Below, in pieces: positions 52,192 through 61,860 of a stretch of 64,000 nucleotides of DNA. Below the pieces are notes generated by a model. It saw only the letters and a program-made list of their open reading frames with translations. It did not search any database and had not been told where the DNA came from. Position 1 is the stretch's first letter. Every line of letters starts with the position of its first letter. The translations under genes were made by a program, and so were the position numbers. Source of the DNA: Robiginitomaculum sp. (GTDB lineage: Bacteria; Pseudomonadota; Alphaproteobacteria; Caulobacterales; Maricaulaceae); contig JAJFFT010000004.1 of NCBI GenBank assembly GCA_021776525.1, positions 780,499 through 844,498 on the forward strand, given 5' to 3'.

Positions 52192-53352
52192 ATGTTTGCC
52201 CACAATTCAAAGAACTCAATTTCTAAAGCACTTGAAACTTGCAAAGCCGTAGCCGCAGGGGATTTTGAGGCGCGTATTCTCAACATTACCGAAACCGGAG
52301 AATTGGGCGAGTTGATGCACGTGATCAATCTGCTCATTGACCGTACCGATGCGTATATGCGCGAATCCAAAGCTGCACTGCAATATCTCAGCAAGAATAA
52401 AACGTTCCGCCGTATTGAAGAAAACGGCATGGTCGGCAGCTTTTTGGAAGCCTCGCAAACGATCAACAGCGCAGTTGATTTTGTTGAAAGTAAAAACAAG
52501 CAATTTATGAAAATGGGTACGTCTTGCGAAACCCAGATGCGAGACGTCGTCAATTCTATATCGGCTTCAGTATCCCAGTTGAATAACGCCACAAAAACGC
52601 TGGATGTTGCATCTGAAAGTGCCAATGACCAATCGGTAACGGTTGCCGCAGGTGCCGAAGAGGCTTCGGTCAATATGAATGGTGTGGCCGGTGCAACTGA
52701 AGAATTAACCAGCGCCATTAGCGAAATCAGTCGGCAGGTTCTGCAGTCATCAGATATTACGGCTGACGCCGTTGTTAAGACCTCGGCAATGGGCGAACAT
52801 ATTGGTTCTTTGGCCAATGCTTCGTCGAAAATCTCTGATGTGGTCCAATTGATCACCGATATAGCCGGACAGACTAATTTGCTGGCACTGAATGCGACCA
52901 TAGAATCTGCACGGGCCGGCGAGGCTGGAAAAGGTTTTGCTGTGGTGGCCTCTGAGGTAAAAATTCTGGCTGCTCAAACGGAAAAGGCCACAGAAGAAAT
53001 TTCCGGCCAGATTGGTGCTATCCAGGACGCCACCAATGAAGCCGTTGTGGCCAATGAGGCTATCAGTAAAACCATTTCTCAGGTGAATGAAATTTCCACC
53101 TCGATTGCTTCGGCTGTCGAGGAACAGGGCTCGGCCACTCAGGAGATTTCGCGCAATGTGCAAGAGGCAGCAACAGGCACAACAGATGTCAGCCAAAGTA
53201 TAACTCAGGTACAAAATTCGACACAGGAAACCAAAGAAGCCACGCAACAGGTGATGCAGTCATCAGAGGAATTAAGTCTGCAAGGCGAAGCCTTGCGCGG
53301 TATGCAGGAAAGAATGTGTACGTTTCTTGGCGGCATGAGAGAAGTTGGATAA
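52192..53352 (+). CDS. Soluble methyl-accepting chemotaxis protein
   Basis: 386 residues with no membrane helix. The N-terminal part (about 1-105) is helical, with a HAMP-like [17 protein letters not shown]...[24 protein letters not shown]; the signalling coiled coil (about 110-380) has the hairpin tip [38 protein letters not shown] near 222-260. [18 protein letters not shown] is a typical methylation-helix stretch. It contacts CheA/CheW in the cytoplasm. Starts 48 bases after the PAS protein, so the pair probably forms one split receptor. Confidence 0.92.
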   Translation: MFAHNSKNSISKALETCKAVAAGDFEARILNITETGELGELMHVINLLIDRTDAYMRESKAALQYLSKNKTFRRIEENGMVGSFLEASQTINSAVDFVESKNKQFMKMGTSCETQMRDVVNSISASVSQLNNATKTLDVASESANDQSVTVAAGAEEASVNMNGVAGATEELTSAISEISRQVLQSSDITADAVVKTSAMGEHIGSLANASSKISDVVQLITDIAGQTNLLALNATIESARAGEAGKGFAVVASEVKILAAQTEKATEEISGQIGAIQDATNEAVVANEAISKTISQVNEISTSIASAVEEQGSATQEISRNVQEAATGTTDVSQSITQVQNSTQETKEATQQVMQSSEELSLQGEALRGMQERMCTFLGGMREVG

Positions 53353-53513
53353 AAATGGGCCAAAGATGCCGTGTTCTATCTATGAAATTATCGGCTAACA
53401 TACCGAATTTCTTACATGTGTTCCCGGTATAGGTTCAATAATTCAAAAAATTCTCCAAATGCACGAAAAACTGTGTTAGGCTACTTAGCGTAGAAGTATA
53501 GTGGGGCGTAAAC

Positions 53514-53993
53514 GTGTCGGATGAGGAAGCCGTAGAGGTTTCAGGCCATGTTAAATGGTTTGATCCCGTTAAAGGATATGGGTTTATCACGCCAGAAGCC
53601 GAGGGTGGTGATGTGATGTTACACATCTCCACTTTGCGTCAGACCGGGCGCAATGCTGCGCTAGAGGGTGATAGGGTTGTGTGCACGGCTGTCCGCGGGG
53701 CAAAAGGGCTTCAGGCTCTGGAAATTCTTGATTTTATCGATGATCACCCCAAACCAGAAAGCTTGTCTGCGGAAGAACTGGAGAGCTATAGCTCGGCCGT
53801 TGTAAAATGGTTTAATCGTTCAAAAGGCTATGGTTTTGTCAACATTGATGGGGAGAGCGGCGATATTTTTATCCACGCCGAAGTCCTGCGCGAAGCAGGC
53901 ATGGCCGCGCTGGAACCCGAAGATCGGATTTATGTACAGTGGATGGCAGGCCCCAAAGGGCGTGTGGTCACCATGATCCGCATGGCTGCCTGA
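53514..53993 (+). CDS. Two-domain cold-shock protein
   Basis: 159 residues from a GTG with GGGG at 53503-53506. Two cold-shock domains: residues 9-75 with [18 protein letters not shown] and VMLHIS, and 90-157 with [19 protein letters not shown] and IFIHAEVL; both keep the RNP-1-like KGYGF motif, the second also the RNP-2-like IFIHA, whereas the first reads VMLHI. Such double-CSD proteins are typical of alphaproteobacteria and bind single-stranded RNA and DNA. The two domains are connected by an acidic linker. Confidence 0.93.
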   Translation: MSDEEAVEVSGHVKWFDPVKGYGFITPEAEGGDVMLHISTLRQTGRNAALEGDRVVCTAVRGAKGLQALEILDFIDDHPKPESLSAEELESYSSAVVKWFNRSKGYGFVNIDGESGDIFIHAEVLREAGMAALEPEDRIYVQWMAGPKGRVVTMIRMAA

Positions 53994-54008
53994 TCTTAGG
54001 CCCTGGCC

Positions 54009-54725
54009 CTAGGCATCCTTACGAAACCCCAAAGCAATGACATAAGTCTCGGGGCTGCCCGAACGGCTGGACTTGGGTTTGACGTGTTTCACCTGTTTAA
54101 AGTGAGTGCGCAACAGCTTCAGTAATTCGCCCTCGGCACCGCCTTGAAACACTTTGGCAACGAAGGCTCCGCCGGGGCTGAGTACCTCAATAGCAAAATA
54201 CGCGGCGGCTTCTGCCAGTGCCACAACACGTACGTGGTCTGTGGACTTGTGCCCGGTTGTATTGGCTGCCATATCCGACAATACAAGGTCCGTAGGGCCG
54301 CCAAGAACCTTGTTGACCGCCGCCGGGGCAGCATCGTCCATAAAGTCCATTTTCAGGAAGACCGAGCCATCCAGCGGTTCAACATCCAGAAGGTCAATGC
54401 CGGCGACACTGTGGGCACCGCGTTTGATGGCCACTTGTGTCCAGCCGCCGGGCGCTGCGCCCAGATCTACCACCCGCGATCCCGGATGGATCAATGAAAA
54501 GCGATCATCCAGTTCAATCAGCTTAAAGGCGGCGCGAGAGCGCCAACCTTCATCCTTGGCGCGTTGGACATACGGGTCGTTCAATTGCCTTTGCAACCAA
54601 AGCGTGGAGGATAACTTTCGGCCTCGTGCTGTCTTGACGCGCTTGCTAAGGTCGCGGCGTCGCTCGCCGGACCCGGTTTTCGCGCCTTTAGAGCCTTTCC
54701 AGCGGCGTTTATCGTCATCCGCCAT
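54009..54725 (-). CDS. rlmE: 23S rRNA 2'-O-ribose methyltransferase RlmE (FtsJ)
   Basis: 238 residues. After a basic N-terminal extension (about 1-35), LQRQLNDPYVQRAKDEGWRSRAAFKLIELD gives the catalytic Lys region, VVDLGAAPGGWTQVA the S-adenosylmethionine site, DLVLSDMAAN the catalytic Asp, GGAFVAKVFQGG the second Lys and SRSGSPETYVIALGF the Glu of the K-D-K-E tetrad. It methylates the universally conserved U2552 of 23S rRNA late in 50S assembly. Its start overlaps the end of ppx by 11 bases. Confidence 0.96.
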   Translation of the reverse strand: MADDDKRRWKGSKGAKTGSGERRRDLSKRVKTARGRKLSSTLWLQRQLNDPYVQRAKDEGWRSRAAFKLIELDDRFSLIHPGSRVVDLGAAPGGWTQVAIKRGAHSVAGIDLLDVEPLDGSVFLKMDFMDDAAPAAVNKVLGGPTDLVLSDMAANTTGHKSTDHVRVVALAEAAAYFAIEVLSPGGAFVAKVFQGGAEGELLKLLRTHFKQVKHVKPKSSRSGSPETYVIALGFRKDA

Positions 54726-55845
54726 GATTGTGTCCCCCCGCAGATGGTTGGCGTTGTGCCGCGGCCCTGCGTCTGGCCCTGCGCTGGTCTGATCCCATCA
54801 TACCCAGCAATAATCCCTCGCGCAGCCCCCGATCGGCAACGCGTATGCGCGGCGCTGGCCAGACATCCTGTATAGCGGCCAGAATTGCACAGCCGGCCAA
54901 AACCAGATCCGCGCGTTCTTTACCGATACATGGCTCCTGGGCACGCTCTTCTAACGATTGGGCCAACAGGCGCGCAATGGCACCTTCGGTATCGCGGCGG
55001 CTGAGCCAGATACCATCAACCTTGGAGCGAATGTAACGTGGCAGGTTCAGATGCACGCCGCCCAACGAGGTCACCGCACCTGATGTGCCAACAAAGTGTA
55101 CATTGCCGTTTTCAAACAGGTCATTGAATTCTTCCGCCCCGTTAAAGGCGGCAATCTGTTCGCGGGCAAACGTACGCATATTGCCGAACCAGACACCGCG
55201 TTCCTCATCGCCTTCAGGAAATTGCTCGGCCATATTGACCACGCCCATGGGCAGGGAAATGCTGGCTTTAACCTGATGCGGCTCGTTCTGGCTGTTCATG
55301 GCTCTGCGAAAATCCAGCCAGCTCAGCTCGGTAGAACCGCCGCCAATATCAATCACCAGCGCCGCATCACAGTCTTTATCCAACAGGTCTTCACAGCCGC
55401 GCACCGCCAGTCTGGCTTCTTGCTCTGTGGAGATGGTTTGCAGGCGCAAGCCCGTCTCTATGCGCACGCGGTCAAGAAAATCTGTACCATTGCCTGCGGC
55501 CCGGCAGGCCTGTGTGGCGACGCTGCGCACCCGGCGCACGCGGTGGCGTTGCAACTTTTGGGCGCATACTTTCAAGGCTTCCATAGCCCGGTTCATCGCC
55601 GCTTCGCTCAGTACGCCATTGGCGCCAAGACCTTCACCAAGGCGCACAATTTGCGAATAGCTGTCGACAACTTTAAAGCCGTCCTTTTGGGGCGTGGCCA
55701 CCAATAGTCGACAATTATTTGTACCCAGATCCAACGCCCCATAAAGCGGGCCACCCCTGGATCGTGTCCTCGCTGACGCCGGTTGTCGCCGTTTGTTGCG
55801 GCGCTTTCCTTTACGAGCAGAAGACGGCGCAGTGCCGTCTGCCAT
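54715..55845 (-). CDS. ppx: Exopolyphosphatase/guanosine pentaphosphate phosphatase
   Basis: 376 residues from ATG 55845 (AAGGAA upstream); a longer open frame to 55920 lacks a ribosome site. A basic N-terminal tail (KGKRRNKRRQPASARTRSR) precedes the ASKHA fold: GALDLGTNNCRLLVA as phosphate-1 loop, VIDIGGGSTELSWL as phosphate-2, and GTSGAVTSLGGV. The protein hydrolyses polyphosphate or pppGpp. It is the shorter, roughly 330-residue-core type that is common in alphaproteobacteria next to rlmE. Start and stop overlap show coupling to rlmE. Confidence 0.92.
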   Translation of the reverse strand: MADGTAPSSARKGKRRNKRRQPASARTRSRGGPLYGALDLGTNNCRLLVATPQKDGFKVVDSYSQIVRLGEGLGANGVLSEAAMNRAMEALKVCAQKLQRHRVRRVRSVATQACRAAGNGTDFLDRVRIETGLRLQTISTEQEARLAVRGCEDLLDKDCDAALVIDIGGGSTELSWLDFRRAMNSQNEPHQVKASISLPMGVVNMAEQFPEGDEERGVWFGNMRTFAREQIAAFNGAEEFNDLFENGNVHFVGTSGAVTSLGGVHLNLPRYIRSKVDGIWLSRRDTEGAIARLLAQSLEERAQEPCIGKERADLVLAGCAILAAIQDVWPAPRIRVADRGLREGLLLGMMGSDQRRARRRAAAQRQPSAGGHNHGG

Positions 55846-56069
55846 AATATCATTCCTTCGGGCACGGGTGGCCAAACGGCCATGGTGCCACAAACCCTGT
55901 TGAGGTGATCGCCAGTACAAGATTGGCCACCTGTTCGTTGACCAGCATAACTCCGAAACAGTGTTTTCCCAACTTTAAGTACAGTTCCCCCTGCGCATGT
56001 GCGGATTTGCCCATCCCCGGTGGGGTGAAAATGCGCTATAGGGAAGCCAAAAGGAATCGGAGATGCTTT

Positions 56070-56960
56070 ATGGACCCGGCTAATATCTATGCGGATCCGC
56101 GCACGGAAAATGCGCGTGACGATTTCACCATTGATCAAAACTGGTCAAATTACACAGCGGAACAACACGGGACGTGGGATATTTTATATGCCCGACAGAT
56201 GGAGTGCCTGCCCGGGCGCGCCTGTGATGCGTTTATGGACGGCATTACGGCGTTAAATCTGGGCCGTGGCGGCATCCCGAATTTTGAAGACATTAATGCC
56301 GAGCTGCTCAAGCTGACAGGCTGGACGGTGGTTGCGGTGCCGTGTCTGGTGCCTGATGACGTGTTTTTCGAACATCTGGCCAATCGGCGTTTTCCAGCCG
56401 GAAATTTTATCCGTCAGCGGGATCAACTGGATTATATTCAGGAACCGGACGTTTTTCATGATGTCTTTGGCCACGTGCCTATGCTGACCGACCCGGTGTT
56501 TGCCGATTATATGGTTGCTTATGGTAAAGGCGGCCTGCGCGCCGGCGGGTTTGATCGCCTCAAGGCTTTGGCTTCGCTGTATTGGTATACGGTCGAGTTC
56601 GGCTTGATCAACACGCCCAAGGGCATGCGCATTTATGGCGCGGGAATTGTCTCGTCCCACGATGAATCAGTGTTCTCGCTTGAGGCCCGTTCCCCGAACC
56701 GGATCCACTTTGATCTGGAACGCGTGATGCGCACCGATTATTTGATCGATGATTTCCAGCAAACCTATTTCGTTAACGCCTCGTTTGACGAACTGTTTCG
56801 GGCCACTGTGGATACAGATTTTGCGCCGCTCTATGAAAAGCTCAATCCGTGTTTTGACTACACGGCTACGGCGGCGCTGGAATCCGATCGCGTCTACACC
56901 CGTGGCACCCAGGAATATGGCCGTGCCGGGGGGCGTAAACGCGGCATCAAACCGGTTTAG
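56070..56960 (+). CDS. phhA: Phenylalanine 4-monooxygenase
   Basis: About 296 residues from the ATG at 56070 (GGAG at 56059-56062); an ATG at 56031 with GGGGTG upstream is also possible. Iron site: H130 and H135 in FHDVFGHVPML and E about 176 in YWYTVEFGLI. RRFPAGNFIRQRDQLDYIQEPD holds the conserved pterin/Phe-site residues. It converts phenylalanine to tyrosine using O2 and a tetrahydropterin, so the cell must make or recycle tetrahydropterin. No dehydratase (phhB) is next to it. Confidence 0.95.
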   Translation: MDPANIYADPRTENARDDFTIDQNWSNYTAEQHGTWDILYARQMECLPGRACDAFMDGITALNLGRGGIPNFEDINAELLKLTGWTVVAVPCLVPDDVFFEHLANRRFPAGNFIRQRDQLDYIQEPDVFHDVFGHVPMLTDPVFADYMVAYGKGGLRAGGFDRLKALASLYWYTVEFGLINTPKGMRIYGAGIVSSHDESVFSLEARSPNRIHFDLERVMRTDYLIDDFQQTYFVNASFDELFRATVDTDFAPLYEKLNPCFDYTATAALESDRVYTRGTQEYGRAGGRKRGIKPV

Positions 56961-56968
56961 AGCGGCGT

Positions 56969-57640
56969 CTATTTTTGCCCTAAAATCGTGTATTCGCCGC
57001 CCTGTTCCAGTGCCTTTTTATAGGCAGGACGGGCGTGAATGCGTTTCAGGAAGGCCTTGAGGTTTTTACGTTTCTTACCCAGTCCGGCGCGTCCTTCAAT
57101 GGCTTCCAGCGGGAAGCTGAGCATAATATCAGCGCCACTGATTTCATCGCCGACAAACCAGTCACTTTTACCAAGCTCGTCCTCAAGATAATTTAGATGG
57201 GCCTCAATCTGGGGCATAACAAAGGATTGCAACGCACCTTTGGCGATGCCTTTGGCAATCGGGCGGGCGAAAAACGGCATGGGACGGGTTGGCAGCACAT
57301 CAAAGACCAGCTTCATCAGCATGGGCGACATCAGCGAACCTTCGCCGTAATGCAGCCAATAGCGATAGCGTAAATGCTCTGGCGTGCCCGCCTTGGGGGC
57401 GAAAATACCCACCTTTTCGGTCAGATATTCTATGATCGCGCCGGTTTCGGCAATCACCTGACCGTCATCGGTAATCACGGGTGATTTGCCTAACGGATGC
57501 ACTTTTTTAAGTTCTGGCGGGGCCAGCATGGTTTTGGTGTCGCGCTTATAGTGCTTGATTTCGTATTCCAGCCCCAGCTCCTCCAGCAGCCATAAAATAC
57601 GTTGCGAGCGTGAATTTTCCAGGTGATGAACAATAATCAT
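56969..57640 (-). CDS. Glutathione S-transferase
   Basis: 223 residues. Thioredoxin-fold domain with LENSRSQRILWLLEELGLEYE (Ser in the SRSQR turn at the usual catalytic position), LGKSPVITDD with cis-Pro and AETGAIIEYL with the glutathione-binding Glu-Thr. The C-terminal helical domain contains GDEISGADIMLSFPLEAI. Resembles the bacterial/fungal GTT1-like class. Eight bases separate it tail-to-tail from phhA and ten from gph upstream, so it is co-transcribed with gph. Confidence 0.9.
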   Translation of the reverse strand: MIIVHHLENSRSQRILWLLEELGLEYEIKHYKRDTKTMLAPPELKKVHPLGKSPVITDDGQVIAETGAIIEYLTEKVGIFAPKAGTPEHLRYRYWLHYGEGSLMSPMLMKLVFDVLPTRPMPFFARPIAKGIAKGALQSFVMPQIEAHLNYLEDELGKSDWFVGDEISGADIMLSFPLEAIEGRAGLGKKRKNLKAFLKRIHARPAYKKALEQGGEYTILGQK

Positions 57641-57650
57641 GGGGTTTCCT

Positions 57651-58343
57651 TTATTGGGGATTTGTCAGGGGACGAACGCCGAGTAAATCTGTAATGGACG
57701 AGCATAGATCAGAAAAATGATCCAATACCAGATCTGCGCCTAGTTCTGATACGGGTGGGTCGCTATAGCCATGGCTCATCAAAATAATGGGAATGCGCGC
57801 GGCGCGGGCGCTGTTCAGATCGGCAATGCTGTCACCAATCATGATGGATTGATCTGGTGCAGCTGGCGCAATAGCTGCCAGTACATGAGCAGCATCTGGT
57901 TTTTTGGCACTGACGTTTTCCGGGCACATGATGGCATCAAAACACCGGGTCAAATCAAAAGCCTGCAACACCTTCAGGGTCAGGGCTTCGGGCTTGTTGG
58001 TGCAAATGCTCAGGCGCGCTCCGGCCTCTGACAAAGTATCAAGGCAGGTTATAGCCCCGTCAAAAACCCTGCTTTTTTGGGCAATGTTGGCACTATAATC
58101 TTCCAAAAAGTGTGCCAGCCGTGCGTCAACGTCGCTGGAGTTAGGTGTAACACCGCCTTGGGCAAAGGCGCGTTCGATCAAGGCGCGTGCACCCTGGCCA
58201 ATCAGCGCGCGCACCTGTGTGGTGTTGATCTGTTTGACGCCTGACCCTGTCATGCAGACGTTCAGCGCCCGCACCAGATCAGGGGCGGTATCAATCAATG
58301 TTCCATCAAGATCAAAAGTCACGCAATAGCCTTTTAAGGGCAT
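57651..58343 (-). CDS. gph: Phosphoglycolate phosphatase-type HAD hydrolase
   Basis: 230 residues. HAD motif 1 FDLDGTLIDTAPDLVRALN near 9-27 with nucleophile Asp, motif 2 ICTNKPE, motif 3 Lys in KPDAAHVL and motif 4 MIGDSIADLNSARAARIPIILMSHGYSD. The four-helix cap after motif 1 is of class C1, as in Gph. It removes phosphate from 2-phosphoglycolate, a product of DNA 3' end repair. Related nucleotidases cannot be excluded. GST gene follows it. Confidence 0.88.
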   Translation of the reverse strand: MPLKGYCVTFDLDGTLIDTAPDLVRALNVCMTGSGVKQINTTQVRALIGQGARALIERAFAQGGVTPNSSDVDARLAHFLEDYSANIAQKSRVFDGAITCLDTLSEAGARLSICTNKPEALTLKVLQAFDLTRCFDAIMCPENVSAKKPDAAHVLAAIAPAAPDQSIMIGDSIADLNSARAARIPIILMSHGYSDPPVSELGADLVLDHFSDLCSSITDLLGVRPLTNPQ

Positions 58344-58419
58344 GGTTTTCTCCTAGCCCTTGGGCCTCATGACGCGCTACATAGGACCAATACGGACGAT
58401 TCTATGAACGAGGTTATCT

Positions 58420-59760
58420 ATGCCCCAATTGCGCGGCGCTGTCATCTTGGCGGCAGGCCATGGAACGCGGATGAAAACCGCATTGCCCAAAGTCTTACAC
58501 CCCCTTGGCGGCCGGCCGATGTTTTCCTGGGCTGTGGCTCTGGCACGTGAGGTCAACGCGGCACTGATCTGTGCTGTGGTGAGCAGCAAATCAGGCCCAG
58601 TTGGGCAATTGGCGGCGCAGGATCTGGGCGGCGGCGCGGTGATGGTTCAGGATCCGCCCCAAGGTACAGGCGATGCGGTGCGCATGGCCGCTGGTGTGCT
58701 GGAGGGCTTTGAAGGCGATGTGGTGACGCTTTACGCCGATACGCCGCTGATCCGTGCCGATGCGATTGAGCAGGTGTTTAATGCCCTTGGCGATGATGTT
58801 GCACTTGTGGTGCTTGGTTTCGAAGCCGCTGATCCTGGCGCTTACGGGCGCCTGGTGCTGGCCAGAGATGGAACGCTGGAGGCCATTGTCGAGGCCAAGG
58901 ATGCCAGCGAAGAGCAAAAAACCATCACCTTGTGTAATTCAGGTGTAATGGCCGCGTCATCAGATTTGTTGTTCTCGCTTTTGGACGAAATCACCAACGA
59001 TAATGCAAATGGGGAATATTATCTGACCGATATTGTTGCGTTGGCACGGGCGCGCGGTCTGAAGGTTGTCGTGGTCACCACGCCCGAAGAAGATGTTATG
59101 GGCGTTAATTCACAGGCCGAGCTGGCCGCTGCAGAAGCCGTTTTTCAAAGTCGTACACGGGCGTCATGGCTGGCAAGCGGGGTGCGCATGGCTGCGCCTG
59201 ATACTGTGTATGCGTCATGGGACACCAAGATTGCGCCAGATTGTGTTGTTGACCCTTTTGTCGTGTTTGGCCCCGGTGTCCGATTGGACGCAGGCACACA
59301 TGTACGCAGTTTTTCTCATCTGGAGGGGGCAGCCGCCGAGGAAAATGTCTCCATCGGGCCATTTGCACGCCTGCGCCCCGGCACCGCATTGAGCGCCAAT
59401 ACCAAAGTTGGTAATTTTGTTGAAACCAAAAATGCCAAAGTTGGCGATGGCTCAAAAATCAGCCATTTGTCTTATGTCGGTGATGCTATTATTGGCGCCG
59501 GTGTAAATATCGGCGCGGGTACCATTACGTGTAATTACGATGGCTATGACAAGCACACCACGGTGATCAAGGCGGGGGCGTTTATTGGCTCGAATACGGC
59601 GCTTGTGGCACCGGTCAGCATTGGTGCGGGGGCGGTGATCGGTTCGGGCAGTGTGATCACCCGCGATGTGTCCGATGATGCGTTGGGCGTGGCTCGCGGC
59701 CGGCAAAAAGATATTGAAGGCTGGGCAGAGGCCTTTCGCAAAAGGAAGACGCGATCATGA
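58420..59760 (+). CDS. glmU: Bifunctional UDP-N-acetylglucosamine pyrophosphorylase/glucosamine-1-phosphate acetyltransferase
   Basis: 446 residues. The N-terminal uridylyltransferase domain (about 1-230) has LAAGHGTRMKTALPKVLHPLGGRPM, DPPQGTGDAVRMA and TLYADTPLIRADAI; the C-terminal left-handed beta helix (about 245-446) has hexapeptide repeats such as IGPFARLRPGT, VGNFVETKNAKVG and IGAGVNIGAGTITCNYDG with the acetyltransferase site His-bearing region. It supplies UDP-GlcNAc for peptidoglycan and lipopolysaccharide. It overlaps rpiA by four bases (ATGA). Confidence 0.96.
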   Translation: MPQLRGAVILAAGHGTRMKTALPKVLHPLGGRPMFSWAVALAREVNAALICAVVSSKSGPVGQLAAQDLGGGAVMVQDPPQGTGDAVRMAAGVLEGFEGDVVTLYADTPLIRADAIEQVFNALGDDVALVVLGFEAADPGAYGRLVLARDGTLEAIVEAKDASEEQKTITLCNSGVMAASSDLLFSLLDEITNDNANGEYYLTDIVALARARGLKVVVVTTPEEDVMGVNSQAELAAAEAVFQSRTRASWLASGVRMAAPDTVYASWDTKIAPDCVVDPFVVFGPGVRLDAGTHVRSFSHLEGAAAEENVSIGPFARLRPGTALSANTKVGNFVETKNAKVGDGSKISHLSYVGDAIIGAGVNIGAGTITCNYDGYDKHTTVIKAGAFIGSNTALVAPVSIGAGAVIGSGSVITRDVSDDALGVARGRQKDIEGWAEAFRKRKTRS

Positions 59761-60458
59761 ATGGTGAAACACCAAAATCCCATGCGGCACGGGCGGCGCT
59801 GGATTACGTAAAAGATAATATGGTTCTGGGGTTGGGGTCTGGCTCAACGGCAGAAATATTCCTCGAACTATTGGGGTTGCGCATTGCCTCGGGCCTGAAG
59901 GTTCAGGGCATACCCACATCAAAACGCACTGCCGAAGTGGCCGAGGAAGCCGGTATTGAATTGCTGTCTATCGAACACGCCGACCGGATTGATTTGACCG
60001 TTGATGGGGCCGATGAAATCGGGCCAAAATTTGCTTTGATTAAAGGCGGCGGCGGATGTTTGCTGCGCGAGAAAATCATCGCCAATGCGTCGGATCTGAT
60101 GGTGGTTATTGCCGATGAAAGCAAACTGGTTGAAACCATGGGGGCATTTGCCTTGCCGGTCGAGGTTGACCGTTTCGGATTTTCTATCACCGCGAAAAAA
60201 GTCTTTGATGTTTTGAAACAAGATGGCACGTCTCGTCCTGATGTGGTGCTTCGCGAAGACAAGAACAGCGGCAAGCCTTTTATCACCGATGGGGGGCATT
60301 ACATACTGGACTGTGCCTGCGGCGAGATCACTCATCCTGTGAAGACCGCGGCGCAGCTGTGTGCCGTGCCCGGTGTTGTCGAGCATGGTCTTTTCATTGA
60401 TATGGCGCGCGTGGTCATTATTGGCGGCGACCACGGTGCCGAAATATTGGAGCGCTAA
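59757..60458 (+). CDS. rpiA: Ribose-5-phosphate isomerase A
   Basis: 233 residues. GLGSGSTAEIF near 22 and PTSKRTAE bind phosphate; DGADEIGPKFALIKGGGGCLLREKI near 81-105 carries the catalytic Asp, Glu and Lys. EVDRFGF and EHGLFIDMA follow. It interconverts ribose and ribulose 5-phosphates. It is coupled to glmU by a four-base overlap and precedes gor after three bases. Confidence 0.96.
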   Translation: MNGETPKSHAARAALDYVKDNMVLGLGSGSTAEIFLELLGLRIASGLKVQGIPTSKRTAEVAEEAGIELLSIEHADRIDLTVDGADEIGPKFALIKGGGGCLLREKIIANASDLMVVIADESKLVETMGAFALPVEVDRFGFSITAKKVFDVLKQDGTSRPDVVLREDKNSGKPFITDGGHYILDCACGEITHPVKTAAQLCAVPGVVEHGLFIDMARVVIIGGDHGAEILER

Positions 60459-60461
60459 GTC

Positions 60462-61856
60462 ATGAGCGATACGAAAGACCATGTGGACCTGTTTGTCATC
60501 GGTGCGGGCTCTGGCGGTGTGCGCGCCGCACGTATGAGCGCCCAATACGGTGCCAAGGTGGCGATTGCCGAAGAATTTCGCATTGGCGGCACCTGCGTTA
60601 TTCGGGGCTGTATTCCTAAAAAGTTTATGGTCTATGCGGCCGGCTATGGCGAAGGCTTTGAAGAAGCAATGGGCTATGGTTGGCAGGCCGACAATATACG
60701 CTTTGACTGGACCACGCTTATCGCTGCCAAGGATCAGGAGATCGACCGGTTGTCCGGTATCTACCGGCGCAATCTGGGCAATGCCGGTGTGGTTATGTAC
60801 GAAGAACGCGCCGAAATTACCGGGCCTAACACAGTAAAACTGGTGCCTAGCGGCCGCATCTTTACCTGCGGTAAAATTCTGATCGCCACCGGTGGCACGC
60901 CGCGTAAATTGGGATTTGAAGGCGAAGAACACACCATAACCTCAAACGAGGTGTTCCACCTAGATGCCATTCCAAAACACATTGTGATCAATGGCGGCGG
61001 CTTTATCGCTTGTGAATTTGCCTCTGTTTTTGCGGGGCTTGGGGTGAAAACCTGCCTGATTTATCGTCGCGATACAGTGCTGCGCGGCTTTGATGATGAC
61101 ATTCGCACCCATGTGCATAACGAGCTGATCCGTCAGGGCGTGCGGGTGATTACTCATGCCAATATCGATGCCGTTAAAAAGACTGGCGAAGATTTGCAAG
61201 TGTCGCTGGATACTGGTGTAACCATTGATTGTGATCAGGTGATGATGGCCACAGGGCGCGTGCCGGCGACTGACGGCCTGGGGTTGGAGACAGCCGAGGT
61301 TAATTCCAGTCGCAATGGCGCGGTAATGGTTGATGAATTTGGCCAGACCAATGTGCCGGGCGTTTTTGCCGTTGGCGATGTCACTGACCGCATTGCTCTC
61401 ACGCCAGTAGCCATTCGCGAAGGCGCAGCTTTTGCCGACAGCGAGTTTGGTGAGCGTAAGCACAGCTTTGATCACCGTGATGTCGCCAGCGCAGTTTTTA
61501 CCCATCCGCCGGTTGGCAGCGTGGGGTTGAGCGAACACGATGCCCGCGAAGAATTTGGCGATATAGACATCTATAAATCGGCCTTTCGGCCCTTGCGCCA
61601 CACACTGTCGGGTTCGGCAGAAAAATACATGATGAAACTGGTGGTCCGCAGCGACAATCAGGTGGTTGTCGGCGTACATCTGGTTTCAGATGCAGCCCCG
61701 GAAATCATTCAAGTGGCGGCCATTGCCGTCAAAGCCGGTCTGACTAAGGCTGAGTGGGATGAAACCTGCGCCGTCCACCCCACCGCAGCCGAAGAACTGG
61801 TGCTCATGCGTGAAAAGTACGTGGAGGCGCCGCTTGAAGACGGCGAAGTTCTCTAG
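60462..61856 (+). CDS. gor: Glutathione-disulfide reductase
   Basis: 464 residues. FAD motif LFVIGAGSGGVRAARMSA, redox disulfide C45/C50 in GGTCVIRGCIPKK, NADPH domain HIVINGGGFIACEFASVFAGLGVKTCLIYRRDTVLRGFDDDIRTHV (the RR pair marks NADPH use), GVFAVGDVTDRIALTPVAIREG and the C-terminal His in AVHPTAAEELVLM. It regenerates GSH. The glutathione reductase lies with GST genes elsewhere in the window and with an ATP-grasp gene directly downstream, four bases away. Confidence 0.95.
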   Translation: MSDTKDHVDLFVIGAGSGGVRAARMSAQYGAKVAIAEEFRIGGTCVIRGCIPKKFMVYAAGYGEGFEEAMGYGWQADNIRFDWTTLIAAKDQEIDRLSGIYRRNLGNAGVVMYEERAEITGPNTVKLVPSGRIFTCGKILIATGGTPRKLGFEGEEHTITSNEVFHLDAIPKHIVINGGGFIACEFASVFAGLGVKTCLIYRRDTVLRGFDDDIRTHVHNELIRQGVRVITHANIDAVKKTGEDLQVSLDTGVTIDCDQVMMATGRVPATDGLGLETAEVNSSRNGAVMVDEFGQTNVPGVFAVGDVTDRIALTPVAIREGAAFADSEFGERKHSFDHRDVASAVFTHPPVGSVGLSEHDAREEFGDIDIYKSAFRPLRHTLSGSAEKYMMKLVVRSDNQVVVGVHLVSDAAPEIIQVAAIAVKAGLTKAEWDETCAVHPTAAEELVLMREKYVEAPLEDGEVL

Positions 61857-61860
61857 CGTC

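Noticed and set aside
59919..60932. A 337-codon minus-strand open frame over rpiA and gor
   Set aside because: Mirror frame of two well identified genes with no recognisable domain.
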